A stretch of DNA of 20,006 bases from Conidiobolus incongruus B7586 (Eukaryota > Entomophthoromycota > Entomophthoromycetes > Entomophthorales > Conidiobolaceae): assembly GCA_000697335.1 (NCBI GenBank), contig JNEM01013111.1:1-20006 (forward strand), given 5' to 3'. Below are positions 1-9,263 of the stretch, piece by piece. Position 1 is the stretch's first letter. Each line of letters begins with the position of its first letter. The notes under the pieces were generated by a model, which was given only the letters and a program-made list of their open reading frames with translations, had not been told where the DNA came from and made no database searches. The translations under genes were made by a program, and so were the position numbers.

Positions 1-31
1 TAATATATTAAATATCCTATATTTTATTATA

Positions 32-252
32 TACTAACTTATAAAAGTAAATTATAAAATCAAAAACACTTATATTTTTACTAATAACTTAATTAATAAT
101 AAATAAAATAAACTTAAATTAAATAATTAAAATCTATTATATTTATTAATTATATATATCATTAAATAATAATATTTAGCTATTAATTAGTTAAATTATA
201 AACCTTTAAATTTTACCTAAGGTGAGTTATAAATTTATAGGTTTTTGGTGAT
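32..252 (+). repeat. Left terminal inverted repeat of the Tc1-like element
   Basis: This ~221-bp arm matches the reverse complement of 1381-1602. The outer end (from TACTAACTT at 32-40) corresponds to AAGTTAGTG at 1594-1602. The inner end (about 201-252, with a perfect GTTATAAATTTATAGG core) corresponds to 1381-1420. The middle is AT-rich and aligns only with small gaps. The left outer end has T where the right copy implies C, again a C-to-T change. Confidence 0.85.
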
Positions 253-1380
253 AAAAAAAAATTAAAACTTAGTTTATTTACCTTTAACTTTTCTAACTTC
301 TTTAAGTTTGTAAGATATAACATCAACTAACTTCTTATATTAAGAAGGGTTAATTTTATTTTATACTTCTTAAACATATTTTTAAAGTTGATTTAAATTT
401 TTTACTAGGGGGAAAACTTTAATAACTTTTTTTAACTAATCTTAAAGATGTTTAATTAGATTAAAGTTAAAAGATTAAAGAAACTATTTTATAACTGTTA
501 TTTTGTTATTTTTAAGCTATTTGGTAATAGAAGTTATAATATAACAAAAGGTATTATCTTAATAGAAAATAACATTAAATTTATTTAACTTATATTATTT
601 AATAATTTTATTTAATTTATTATTTAGAATATTTTAGTATAATTTAGTATTAATTCCCTTATTAACTTTATAAAGATATTTTACACTTAAAAATAATATA
701 TATCCTCAAACAATAATTAACCTATTATTGTATTTTTAGGTAAAATTAACATAATAGTTATAAAGTAATTCTATATCTTTTTTAAAACATCTAGCTTTTT
801 TATTAAATTTATTAAAATATATTTTTATTTCATTAAATTAAATAACCTTACTCTAATTAGTTTTAGTTTAATATTAGTAGTAACATTTAAATTTTTACTT
901 AGTTTTATAATAGGATTTTTTAGTTAGGGGTGTTTTTTTTAAAATATAAGTGGTATTTATGTTAATATAAAGTATATATAATAATATTAGTGTTAACTAA
1001 TATTTTTATATAGTTTTATAGTTCTTGTTATATTTTTACAATAGTATTATATTTACTTATATTAACTAACCTACAAATACATTTCTTATCATGTTTATTT
1101 ATAATCTTAACATACTTAAGTTTAAGTTTAAATGTTTTTTTATTGTTATTCTTAATAACTTTAACTATAGTAAATTAACTAACACTAGTAATTCTAGTAA
1201 TATCACAAGTTAATTTATTTTTTTTATAAAGTTGATTAATATACAAGTAGATTTTTTTAAAAAGGATTTAAGTATAATAATACTAATAAAAAAAAATTTA
1301 GTATATTTATAAAATATTATATAAAATAATAACAAAGAAAGAAAAAAGATATAGTTATATATTATTAAATATATCCTTTT

Positions 1381-1602
1381 ATCTCAAAAACCTATAAATT
1401 TATAACTTACCTTAGTTAAATATTAAAGGTTAATATTTTTACAAATAGTTTACTAAATATATTTAAATATATTTATTTATTATTAAATAATATACCTTAA
1501 TTATATATTATAGTTTCAAGTAATCTAATATATACAATTGTTTTAGTTATTAATTAAAATATATATATTTTTGATTTTATAACTCATTTTTACAAGTTAG
1601 TG
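1381..1602 (-). repeat. Right terminal inverted repeat of the Tc1-like element
   Basis: Partner of the arm at 32-252. It is better preserved at its outer end, where its complement reads CACTAACTTG next to the TA at 1603-1604. The sequence TGAGTTATAAA occurs near the outer end of this arm (complement of about 1575-1585) and again near the inner end of the left arm (about 222-232), so each arm probably once held two direct repeats. Confidence 0.83.
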
Positions 1603-1604
1603 TA

Positions 1605-2083
1605 TAATAAATATATTCAAATTATCTAATTTCAATTAACTTTTTTTTTGATCTTTATTAATATTACTTAATCTTAAAAGCAAAATATTAATTAGCAATT
1701 ATATAAAGTTCAACATATAATATAAATAAGCCAAAATAAAATATTTATATATCTTTATTTTAATCAAATATTCTAGCATTCATTAATTTTTTTAATTATT
1801 TCAATTGTTAAATTTGAAATAAAAAATAAAATTAATATAAAGTTTTGAAAAATCATATCAATGATTTCTAAATATTATGATTAATTAAAATATGGATGAA
1901 ATACTATATTGAATCAATTTAAAATCTCAATACAATATCATTAATTAAAAATGAATCTTTTTTCTTGTAAATTGTATTAAAATATTAATTTTTAATTACA
2001 TTGCCAATTTTGGAAAATTTAATTTAATATCAAATTTTATTAAAAATAAGAAAATATATTTAGCAAAAATGAGAGCAAAAAAA
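1605..2083. other. AT-rich spacer between transposon and F-box gene
   Basis: No gene or RNA is recognised here. CpA is common in this spacer, unlike in the adjacent element, which marks the transposon edge. The end nearest the F-box gene is presumably its 3' untranslated region. Confidence 0.6.
2036..2041 (-). terminator. Candidate poly(A) signal of the F-box gene
   Basis: AATAAA on the minus strand, 42 bases past the stop codon of the F-box gene. In DNA this AT-rich such hexamers occur often by chance, so support is positional only. Confidence 0.3.
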
Positions 2084-3412
2084 TTATATAGATTCAATAG
2101 GATAAGTATTGGGATGGTGAGCGTAAACAAATCCTTTTCCTTGAATTAGATTAGATAGGTCAGGATAATATTCATTCATTAATTTAACAATATTACTCTG
2201 ATAATAACAATTTGAAAACATTAAGTGTTGCAAGTGGTATAACTTTATCAATTTTAATCCATTACATGGTAAATTGAAAGTTGTATTAAGAGCGATTTTC
2301 AGATGAGTTAGTTTGGATTTGTACCTTAACAAGTTCATCACACTAAAGGTTTCCATAACTCGGACTGTTTCCAGTTCTAATTTTTCCAAGTTATTACAAT
2401 AATTAGCAAGTAGAGATAAATCAGAAACATTTAATAATACAAAGGAAAGTGATAACACTCTCAAATTGGGACTTGCTTTTAGTAAAGTGTTGATTGAAAC
2501 AGTATCGATGACTGAATTAAAATTAACTCTAGTTAAAATCAATCTAGTTAACTGATTTAAAACCATTATATATCGAATAGGACTGGTGAAGTGAGTATTG
2601 CATAATTCGAGAGATTTTAAATTACTTACAGAATTTATCAATAAATTGTCAAATTTATCAGAATTAATTCCTACACCATATATACATACAGAATTCCAAG
2701 AGTTAAAAGTGATAAAGTGGTTAATATAAGGATTATCAAAGAAGGATTGGTATTTTACATGTAATAAGGAGTCTGAATATCTTGTTTTGAAACCTTTCCC
2801 ATTACCGAAAATCAATTGTTCTGCTTGATTCTTTATCATCAATGAAAGAAACATATGTTGAATGTTTAAGTTATCGTTGGCTAAGTATAATCGAAACTTA
2901 GATGGTTTGGAGAAAGTAGGATGTGATTCAACAGGATGGGCATCATTTTCAAGAAATCTTTGTCTCAATTCTGGAGTAACCGGACATTCAAACACTACTT
3001 TGATTATGCTTATGCGGGCAACAGTTAACAGTATATTAACTATCGCAACCCACTCAATTGAAAAAATATTACATGAGAGTAGAATATGGTTCAGATTTGG
3101 GAATTGGCGCTTGACTTGAAGTAGTAATTGGTGGTTAATTGGACTGAATATTCTAATATATTCTACATAGGCGGAATATGGTTTCAACGCCTCAAGGTAA
3201 TTCATGAAATCTTGACATATAGCAGGATAATCACGTTGATCCACTCTATATTTACGATTGGTACAATAGAAAGATATAGTTTTAAATAACAATGGGGTAA
3301 TCAAATCTCTCCAAACCTTACATACTAATCGACACTGTTTTAATGTATTGAAATCAGTATGTTGAAATATCAATTTTAATACAGCATTCATTTGAATTTC
3401 TATTCTGTCCAT
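2084..3412 (-). CDS. F-box protein with degenerate leucine-rich repeats
   Basis: An intact single-exon frame of 442 residues. The first ~48 residues fit an F-box: after a short head, the pattern L-x-x-I-F-x-H-T-D, then L-K-Q-C-R-LVCK-x-W-R-D, then a hydrophobic L-F-K-T-I-S-F end. F-box domains bind Skp1 and bring substrates to SCF ubiquitin ligases, so this is a likely substrate adaptor. Residues ~265-385 show repeated blocks such as LKSLELCN, LTRLILTRVNF, LRVLSLSF, LEKLELE and LTHLKIA, spaced like irregular leucine-rich repeats that would form the substrate-binding part. The middle (~50-260) has no clear domain. The ATG is preceded by ACAAAA, a good eukaryotic start context. The target is unknown. 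Such genes are often expanded in early-diverging fungi; no second copy lies in this window. Confidence 0.85.
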   Translation of the reverse strand: MDRIEIQMNAVLKLIFQHTDFNTLKQCRLVCKVWRDLITPLLFKTISFYCTNRKYRVDQRDYPAICQDFMNYLEALKPYSAYVEYIRIFSPINHQLLLQVKRQFPNLNHILLSCNIFSIEWVAIVNILLTVARISIIKVVFECPVTPELRQRFLENDAHPVESHPTFSKPSKFRLYLANDNLNIQHMFLSLMIKNQAEQLIFGNGKGFKTRYSDSLLHVKYQSFFDNPYINHFITFNSWNSVCIYGVGINSDKFDNLLINSVSNLKSLELCNTHFTSPIRYIMVLNQLTRLILTRVNFNSVIDTVSINTLLKASPNLRVLSLSFVLLNVSDLSLLANYCNNLEKLELETVRVMETFSVMNLLRYKSKLTHLKIALNTTFNLPCNGLKLIKLYHLQHLMFSNCYYQSNIVKLMNEYYPDLSNLIQGKGFVYAHHPNTYPIESI

Positions 3413-5770
3413 TTTTGTAGTTAAAATAATTTTGCAAAAAATTATTTGATTCTCTTTGGTATTTTATAATATTGATCAGGTCATTTCATATTATGGTAGC
3501 AGTAATCAACTTATATCATTTATCCTAATTGAAATACAAAAATGGGTTTTCATTTATCAATCTCACTTTTTGGGTTCAAATATTTTAGTTCGATGTTATT
3601 CAAACAGATAATGGAAATATGAATGAATTTAATCTAACATTGGAAAATAAACATTCGATTACTACCTAAAATAGCAATTAGTTTTGGACAATTCATACAA
3701 TACTGGTTATATTGGTAATTGGGTCTGGTTAAATGGATAACATATCAAACTTTCATCTGACACTCATAAATTTGTATTTATTCTTTATCTATAGACCCAA
3801 TAGAAAATAGTTACGTGTTTGATAACTAAAATTAATCTTTAATGCCAAATATTATATATCAAACTTTTTTTTCATTTGAATATTTTTATGTAATGTTCAT
3901 ATTATTATACTTTTAAATTGAATTAAAATTCCATAGCATTTATAAAGTACACATTTGATTATTAAACTTTGAAAACCGAAATTATATAATAATAGAATAT
4001 AACTACATTATTATAACTGAAGAAGTAAAATTTTCAGCTAAATCATTTGTAATAATTTATTTAATTGAATCTCAGACTTTTTTATTTCATCTCGTATTAT
4101 TACTTGGTTAATTTTTTCAATTAATAATCACTCAATAGATATATATTGATTAGAAAGTTCTAATTTATAAAATTTAATTGTCAAGGTATTATATCATATT
4201 ATTCCATAAATAATAAAAATTTGATATAATGATATATTGGAATTCATTAGAGTTATTATTTTTATTAATTATTAATATAAACTTTCAAACCAATATTAAT
4301 ACTGTAATTTTTGAATGTTTTTAATTATATTTGGGGGAGAATAGGATTTTATTAGACTTTAATATATCTTCCATCCTCAAAATTGAGACGTATTAAAATA
4401 TGGGATTAAATTTCATATTTAATAAGTTTTATATCCTAGTTTCAAAACCATGATATATTGGTTTTTAATTATCTTTATTCATCTCCAGATTTTAATAATT
4501 AAAATGAATTAATAATTGATTATGGGACATTTAATAAAAAAATATAATATTAATTAAAGTATTTATTCCATTTATATTTTCCATATCAACGTATTGGTAG
4601 CAATTTTAAATCATTTCGGAATTCTTAATAATAAATAGTTTTCTGCTAAATTGCATAGGAAGCAAAGGAAAAATATCAAATAATTATACTTTAACCATTA
4701 TTATATTGCCACTGTAAATTTTTAACCTAATATGAACATAGGTATATTAGTATATAAAAAATATGTTTAATGTTCATTTATATAGCAAATTTTCATACAC
4801 CAGAAATTCACCATATCACAGTTTAGTTAAACAAAATTGTCTACAAATTAAAGAAAATTCAAATTACTTTCAAATAATCAATATATAATAATATAAAAAA
4901 TTTAAATCTTTCAAACAGTACCATAGTAATTTAACTTTCTATACTCTAATAGTAATGATTTTGAATATTTATTGGATGTATTGATTTATATATACATTTA
5001 GATTTTTCCAAATTACCTAATAAAATCTAAATTGATTTTGTAATACTAAAATCAATTACACTAAGTTTTCTTATCATTAAATAATTTGAATCAGTATATT
5101 TAATATATTAAAATAAATCAAATAAAATTATCATTAATTAAATTTTAATGAATTATTTAATTCAATATCATTTTTATATAAAGGAAATAAAATCTATAAA
5201 TATTAAAGTAAATAATAATACTCTTCTTAAAAATTAAATGGTTAAATTTTTAATAATTTTTAATTTATAATAAACCTAGTTTTTTTTTTAAAAAACATAC
5301 ATTTTGAAAATGAGTGCTAAATTTGAAAATTGATTTTTATACATATTAAAATTAAAAATAATTGGCTTAATGAGATTTTTTTATGTTTATTGAAAATATA
5401 TACATATAAACATATGTAAAATAACCGACTTTTTAATATATTGTGAGATAATTTAAACGATTTAGAAATTCGAGATTACCTAAAATTCAATCTACTCTAC
5501 TATTATTTGAGCCAATTAAAATGTTGAATTAGATAATTTTAACTACCTTGAAAATTTATGTTGATCCGTTTAGTTGATTGTGTTTATTCTTTTCCTTTTT
5601 CTTTAATATTAATACAATTTCAGTTTACATCGGAAAATAATTAGAATAAATGAATGTTCATTATATTCATTTTAATGATTTTATTGCTTTCATCATTCAT
5701 TTTTATTGAATTACATATAAATATAAGTTATTTCTTTATTAATGAATTTTATAGTTTAAAAATTATAAAA
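3413..5770. other. Gene-free AT-rich spacer between divergent genes
   Basis: This 2.3-kb spacer separates the minus-strand F-box gene from the plus-strand FAD oxidase, so both promoters should lie in it. I see no convincing coding exon, tRNA or transposon. The last part (5654-5770) is open in the oxidase frame and could be a 39-codon N-terminal extension, but I treat it as leader. Many TATA-like runs exist, none distinctive. Confidence 0.6.
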
Positions 5771-7216
5771 ATGAGTTATAATTATTTGTTGATTTTATTA
5801 TTTTTTAAAACATATAATTCTGAACTTGATTTAGGCGAGTGTAATCAGATAGACATCATAACATCCAATTCAACACAATATGAACAAGCCAAGTTCTTTT
5901 GGAATAATAGGCTGAAACCAGTTCAACCATATGGTTTTGTTTACGTTAAATCTAGTCAAGATGTATCAAATGCTGTTAAATGTGCTAATAAAAGGAATTT
6001 ACCAGTTGCTATTCGTAGCGGGGGTCACTCTTATGAGGGATACAATCAAGGTGGCAGAGATGGTTACTTGGTTATTGATCTAGAAAATTTAAATGATGTT
6101 AAACTTGATTCATCTACACATATTGCTGAAATCGGTTCTGGATCGCGATTGGGACACATATATGGGATACTATGGTCTAGTGGTAATTATTCAATTCCCG
6201 CTGGTACTTGTACAACTGTTGGCATTGGAGGTCATGCTACTGGAGGTGGGTTTGGGAGATACTCTCGAACTTATGGTATGGTTACTGATAATATCGAAGA
6301 AATGGAAGTTGTTACGGCTACTGGTGACATTATTAAATGCAATCAAAAAGAAAACCGAGATTTATTTTGGGCTCTGAGGGGATCTGGTACAGGATCCTAT
6401 GGAGTAGTTACAAAATTTTATATCAAAACTTTTCAAATTAAAAATTCCATTTTGAATTTTATTATTCAAATTCCTGTCACTACCCAATCTTTTCCTAAGG
6501 TATTTTCTCAAATTCAAGCTTGGATAGTAAAGGGAATTCCTCAAAATATAGGAATTACAATTGGATTAGAAGGTAAATCGATAGGAATGTCAGGTGTTAT
6601 TTTTGGAGATAGTATAGAAGAGCAAGAAAAATTAGCTAGAGAAATGATGGAATTACTTCCTATTGAAAAAAATACTAATCCATTTAAAAAAACGTCATTT
6701 TTAGATACTGTGATGACATATTCAGGTTTCCCCAAAAGTCACAATAATCAAGAACTTACTAATACTCAATCCTGGAAAGAACAGAAATATTTTAAAGCCA
6801 GAGGAGTTTATGTTTACAAGCCGCTACCCAAAGAATTTTTACCCACCTATTTTGAATATTTAATGAAACGTCCAAAAGGTATATTAACTTTATTGGATGT
6901 TCAAGGCGGAGCAGTAGATCGACCTGAGTTTTTGACAGAAACTTCTGTCCCTCATCGGAATGGATTGTACGATGTACAAATTTTATGTGATGTAAAAACT
7001 AAAGAAGAAGGAGACACCATTGTTGAGTTTTTAAATGAAGAATACAATTTACTATCTCCTTATTTTAATGGTACGTATGTCAATTATATGGATTCAGATG
7101 TAATCAATTGGGAGGAAAGTTATTATGGTAAAAATTTGAGAGAATTAAAACTAATTAAAAAGAAATGGGATCCTAATAATAGATTTAATAATCCTAGATC
7201 AGTACCTTTACCTTAA
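5771..7216 (+). CDS. Secreted FAD-linked oxidase, berberine bridge enzyme-like
   Basis: A single-exon gene, 481 residues from the ATG at 5771. That start gives a short hydrophobic leader (LLILLFF) before a mature protein beginning near ELDLGEC, and has A at -3 (AAAAATG). An upstream in-frame ATG at 5654 would add 39 hydrophobic residues but has T at -3. The FAD-binding PCMH-type domain spans ~50-225: RSGGHSYEGY holds the His (residue 86) that in this family carries FAD at C8-alpha, and PAGTCTTVGIGGHATGGGFG has the Cys (147) aligned with the second, 6-S-cysteinyl, link of berberine bridge enzyme, so FAD is probably bicovalently bound. The C-terminal BBE domain ends in YVNYMDSD, then YYGKNLRELK, then KKWDPNNRF. 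Such enzymes oxidise alcohols, sugars or alkaloids with O2; the substrate here cannot be told. The length is normal and nothing looks broken. Confidence 0.93.
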   Translation: MSYNYLLILLFFKTYNSELDLGECNQIDIITSNSTQYEQAKFFWNNRLKPVQPYGFVYVKSSQDVSNAVKCANKRNLPVAIRSGGHSYEGYNQGGRDGYLVIDLENLNDVKLDSSTHIAEIGSGSRLGHIYGILWSSGNYSIPAGTCTTVGIGGHATGGGFGRYSRTYGMVTDNIEEMEVVTATGDIIKCNQKENRDLFWALRGSGTGSYGVVTKFYIKTFQIKNSILNFIIQIPVTTQSFPKVFSQIQAWIVKGIPQNIGITIGLEGKSIGMSGVIFGDSIEEQEKLAREMMELLPIEKNTNPFKKTSFLDTVMTYSGFPKSHNNQELTNTQSWKEQKYFKARGVYVYKPLPKEFLPTYFEYLMKRPKGILTLLDVQGGAVDRPEFLTETSVPHRNGLYDVQILCDVKTKEEGDTIVEFLNEEYNLLSPYFNGTYVNYMDSDVINWEESYYGKNLRELKLIKKKWDPNNRFNNPRSVPLP

Positions 7217-7256
7217 CTATAAAAATATTTTTTATTAAAAATTATTCAAACTATTA

Positions 7257-7262
7257 AATAAA
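7257..7262 (+). terminator. Candidate poly(A) signal of the FAD oxidase gene
   Basis: AATAAA 40 bases after the oxidase stop codon, in the 205-bp gap before the next plus-strand start. Position fits, but the motif is weak evidence in AT-rich DNA. Confidence 0.35.
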
Positions 7263-7421
7263 TCATATATTTCACATTAAGTAAATGTAACAAAATTATA
7301 AAACTAAATTAATTTTGACCCATAATTCAATCAATTGAATGACTCGATTTTAAATTTTCAATCACGTATCAATCAATTCTAATTATCCACAATAATCAAC
7401 TTATAAAAATTTTCAAATATT

Positions 7422-9135
7422 ATGACATCATACAATCTTCAAGAAATTAATGAATATTTAGAGAATAATATTTTAATTGAAAACAATATTGTAACTCTTA
7501 TTTATTTAAGGTTCTTTGACTGAATTTAACTCGGTTATTAATAGGTTACATTTAAGACATTAGCTGTCAATTTCCAATTACCTATATGTTTAAGTAAAAT
7601 GTAATTAATATGTATATATAAATATATTATTATATTTATTTATATTTTGAAAATATTTTAGTGTATTAAATGAATTTGTTCAAAATAAGTTAAAGAAGGA
7701 AAAACTAAATGTTTGGTATTATATTGTTGGAGAAGTAGAAAATTCTAATAATATAGATGAAGATTCCATTAATGAAATTAAAATTCAAATTGTTTTGGGT
7801 CAAAATGAATTAGATGGTATATATTTTCATTTACCCACTTATTTGATATTAAATTTTTTATATTTAGAAGTTTCAAAATCTTATCATAATATTCATAATA
7901 TTTTTGTTTATGCTATCGGTCCTTATTCCGATCAAAAAGTTAGTCCATATCACTATATTATTATCTTGTTAATTAATTTTTTTCACATTTTTAGGGGTTA
8001 AACCATTTGGATACTTTGGTTATGACAAATAATCAAGTTTATAATAAAATGGACACTGTAGATGTTTTGAAGTAATTAATCGATATTTTTATTTTAATCA
8101 TTGAGAAATTAATGAATCTTTGCAGACTTGGAGGACTTTATCATTCTAGAACTATTTTGGATCAGCTTGAGAGACAAAGTGAAGAAAAAGACGCTACTTC
8201 TGTCACATCCACTGCCAACACTTCTACAAAGTCTGTTAATGTTGATGTGCAAGTCAAGCCTGTTATGGTAACAGCATAAGAATTGCAATATTAACCAATT
8301 AAATGTTAAATATTTTTAGGTCGAACCAACTCAGCCAGCTAAAAAGTCTACTCAAAAGGTATATAATATACTAAAATTATTTTACATTATATATAACAAT
8401 ATATTTTAGATTTCAAAACCTAAAGCTAAGCAATCAACAATTAAGAAAACTGAACCTGTCAAAAAGGATATAGTTAAAAAATCAGCTGAAAAAGATGCTT
8501 CTAAAATTTCTAAGAGGTATATTTATTTTAAATTTTTTAATTCAATTATTAATAGTTATAGTTCATCAATATTATCAAATGACGAATCTAATGACTCTGA
8601 TTCCGCGGATGAGATATTTAAGGTATTTTTAATAAGTTATTATTAAAATTATTTATTCATATAATTTAAATAGAAGAGGAGAAAGATCAATACAATGATT
8701 ATATCAGATGACGAGAGTGACAATGGTTCGTGTTATGAATCAGGATTATATTTATCAAACTGATTGCTTATAATAGATCCCCTTGAAGCTGTTGACACTA
8801 GAAGCAGTTTCCAATCCAACAAATTGATATCAACTGAATCAAATAACAATACTGTTAAGACAGCACCAGCCAAATCTACTAAACGTCCATTATTAAATGA
8901 ATCTGACGATGAATTTGAATTCTTTGAAGAAGGTTCCAAATCTAAAATATCTAAGACGAACGGAGTTCAGAAAGAAGAGCCTCTTAAACCTAAGCAGGAG
9001 GAAGCTCCTAAACCCAAAGCAACCGCTACTAACAATGCGCCCGGAAGTAAAATGCAGAAATCATCGAGTCAATCGAAAGGGACTGGTAAAAATGTCAAAC
9101 AGTCCAGCTTATTGAGCTTTTTTCAAAAGAAATAA
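7422..9135 (+). CDS. DNA polymerase delta subunit 3 (POLD3/Cdc27/Pol32-like)
   Basis: Assembled by hand as 11 exons: 7422-7510, 7564-7593, 7662-7816, 7868-7938, 7995-8071, 8126-8267, 8320-8358, 8410-8516, 8556-8622, 8674-8725, 8777-9135. They join in frame to 395 residues, close to yeast and human homologues (about 350-470). Introns are mostly 51-56 bp with GT...TAG or CAG ends. The N-terminus shows the POLD3 pattern (YLENN, NNIVTLIYLS, then VLNEFVQNKL and YYIVGEV), which in this family binds the rest of the polymerase. The C-terminal half is Lys/Ser/Glu-rich and disordered, with acidic SDDESDND and ESDDEFEFFEE patches. The last residues, KQSSLLSFFQKK, are a perfect PIP box (QxxLxxFF) for PCNA, exactly where POLD3 proteins carry it. 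It acts in the nucleus in lagging-strand synthesis and repair. Exon 9 could instead start at 8562 (two residues shorter). Splice sites are unproven by transcript data. Confidence 0.85.
7564..7593 (+). other. 30-nt micro-exon of the POLD3-like gene
   Basis: The simplest splice from 7510 to 7662 gives a 151-bp intron and drops about ten residues that POLD3 proteins have between the LS and the following Leu-rich helix. Using acceptor TAG at 7561-7563 and donor GTAAAA at 7594 gives 53- and 68-bp introns, keeps frame, and restores the expected spacing (S-CQFPITYMF-N). Confidence 0.65.
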
Positions 9136-9144
9136 TTCATTTAC

Positions 9145-9205
9145 TAAGCTCGGAGTATCATATTAGCTCTTTGATTGTTTTATTTAGCTTTATGATACCA
9201 CTTAG
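9145..9205 (+). other. Imperfect hairpin in the POLD3 3' region
   Basis: GTATCAT (9155-9161) pairs with ATGATAC (9192-9198). Outside these, CTAAG pairs with CTTAG across a small bulge, and inside them AGCT pairs with AGCT. It lies just after the stop codon and before a possible poly(A) signal. It could be an mRNA 3' structure or chance. Confidence 0.35.
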
Positions 9206-9257
9206 CATTGATTGAACACTAATTATATTGTTATAATATACTATTAATATCAATTCA

Positions 9258-9263
9258 AATAAA
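9258..9263 (+). terminator. Candidate poly(A) signal of the POLD3-like gene
   Basis: AATAAA about 120 bases after the stop codon, downstream of the hairpin. Support is positional only. Confidence 0.35.

Larger units (their letters stand above)
32..1602 (-). mobile_element. Decayed Tc1/mariner-family DNA transposon (DD34E type)
   Basis: A 1571-bp element bounded by long inverted repeats and by TA on both sides (30-31 and 1603-1604), the target site used by Tc1/mariner elements. The transposase remnant is on the minus strand. At 439-486 the codons align one for one with the Tc1 signature W-P-x-QSPDLNPIEHLWD, but Trp codons are now TAG or TAA, Gln is TAA, Pro is TTT or CTA, and the catalytic Glu (451-453) is AAA. 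At 553-561 the Q-D-N motif keeps its Asp (556-558); exactly 34 codons separate it from the former Glu, the DD34E spacing of the Tc1 group. At 697-714 a V-W-G-Y motif has TGA in place of Trp. Nearly all visible changes are C-to-T or G-to-A. The coding part is full of stops, so the copy is dead. Age is unknown, but both repeats still pair well. Confidence 0.88.

Noticed and set aside
2862-3119. An 85-codon plus-strand open frame opposite the F-box gene.
   Set aside because: Shadow of the F-box coding strand with no recognisable protein features.
3589-3669. A very short stretch whose translation recalls part of an LTR-retroelement integrase.
   Set aside because: Too short and isolated, with no repeats at its ends and no other element parts nearby. 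At most a tiny fossil; chance is more likely.
6093-6377. A 94-codon frame inside the FAD oxidase gene.
   Set aside because: Out-of-frame shadow of the conserved FAD-binding domain; leucine-rich only because of the codons of the real frame.
7795-8001. A 68-codon open frame read as a separate small gene.
   Set aside because: It is exon-intron-exon of the POLD3-like gene read through a stop-free intron.
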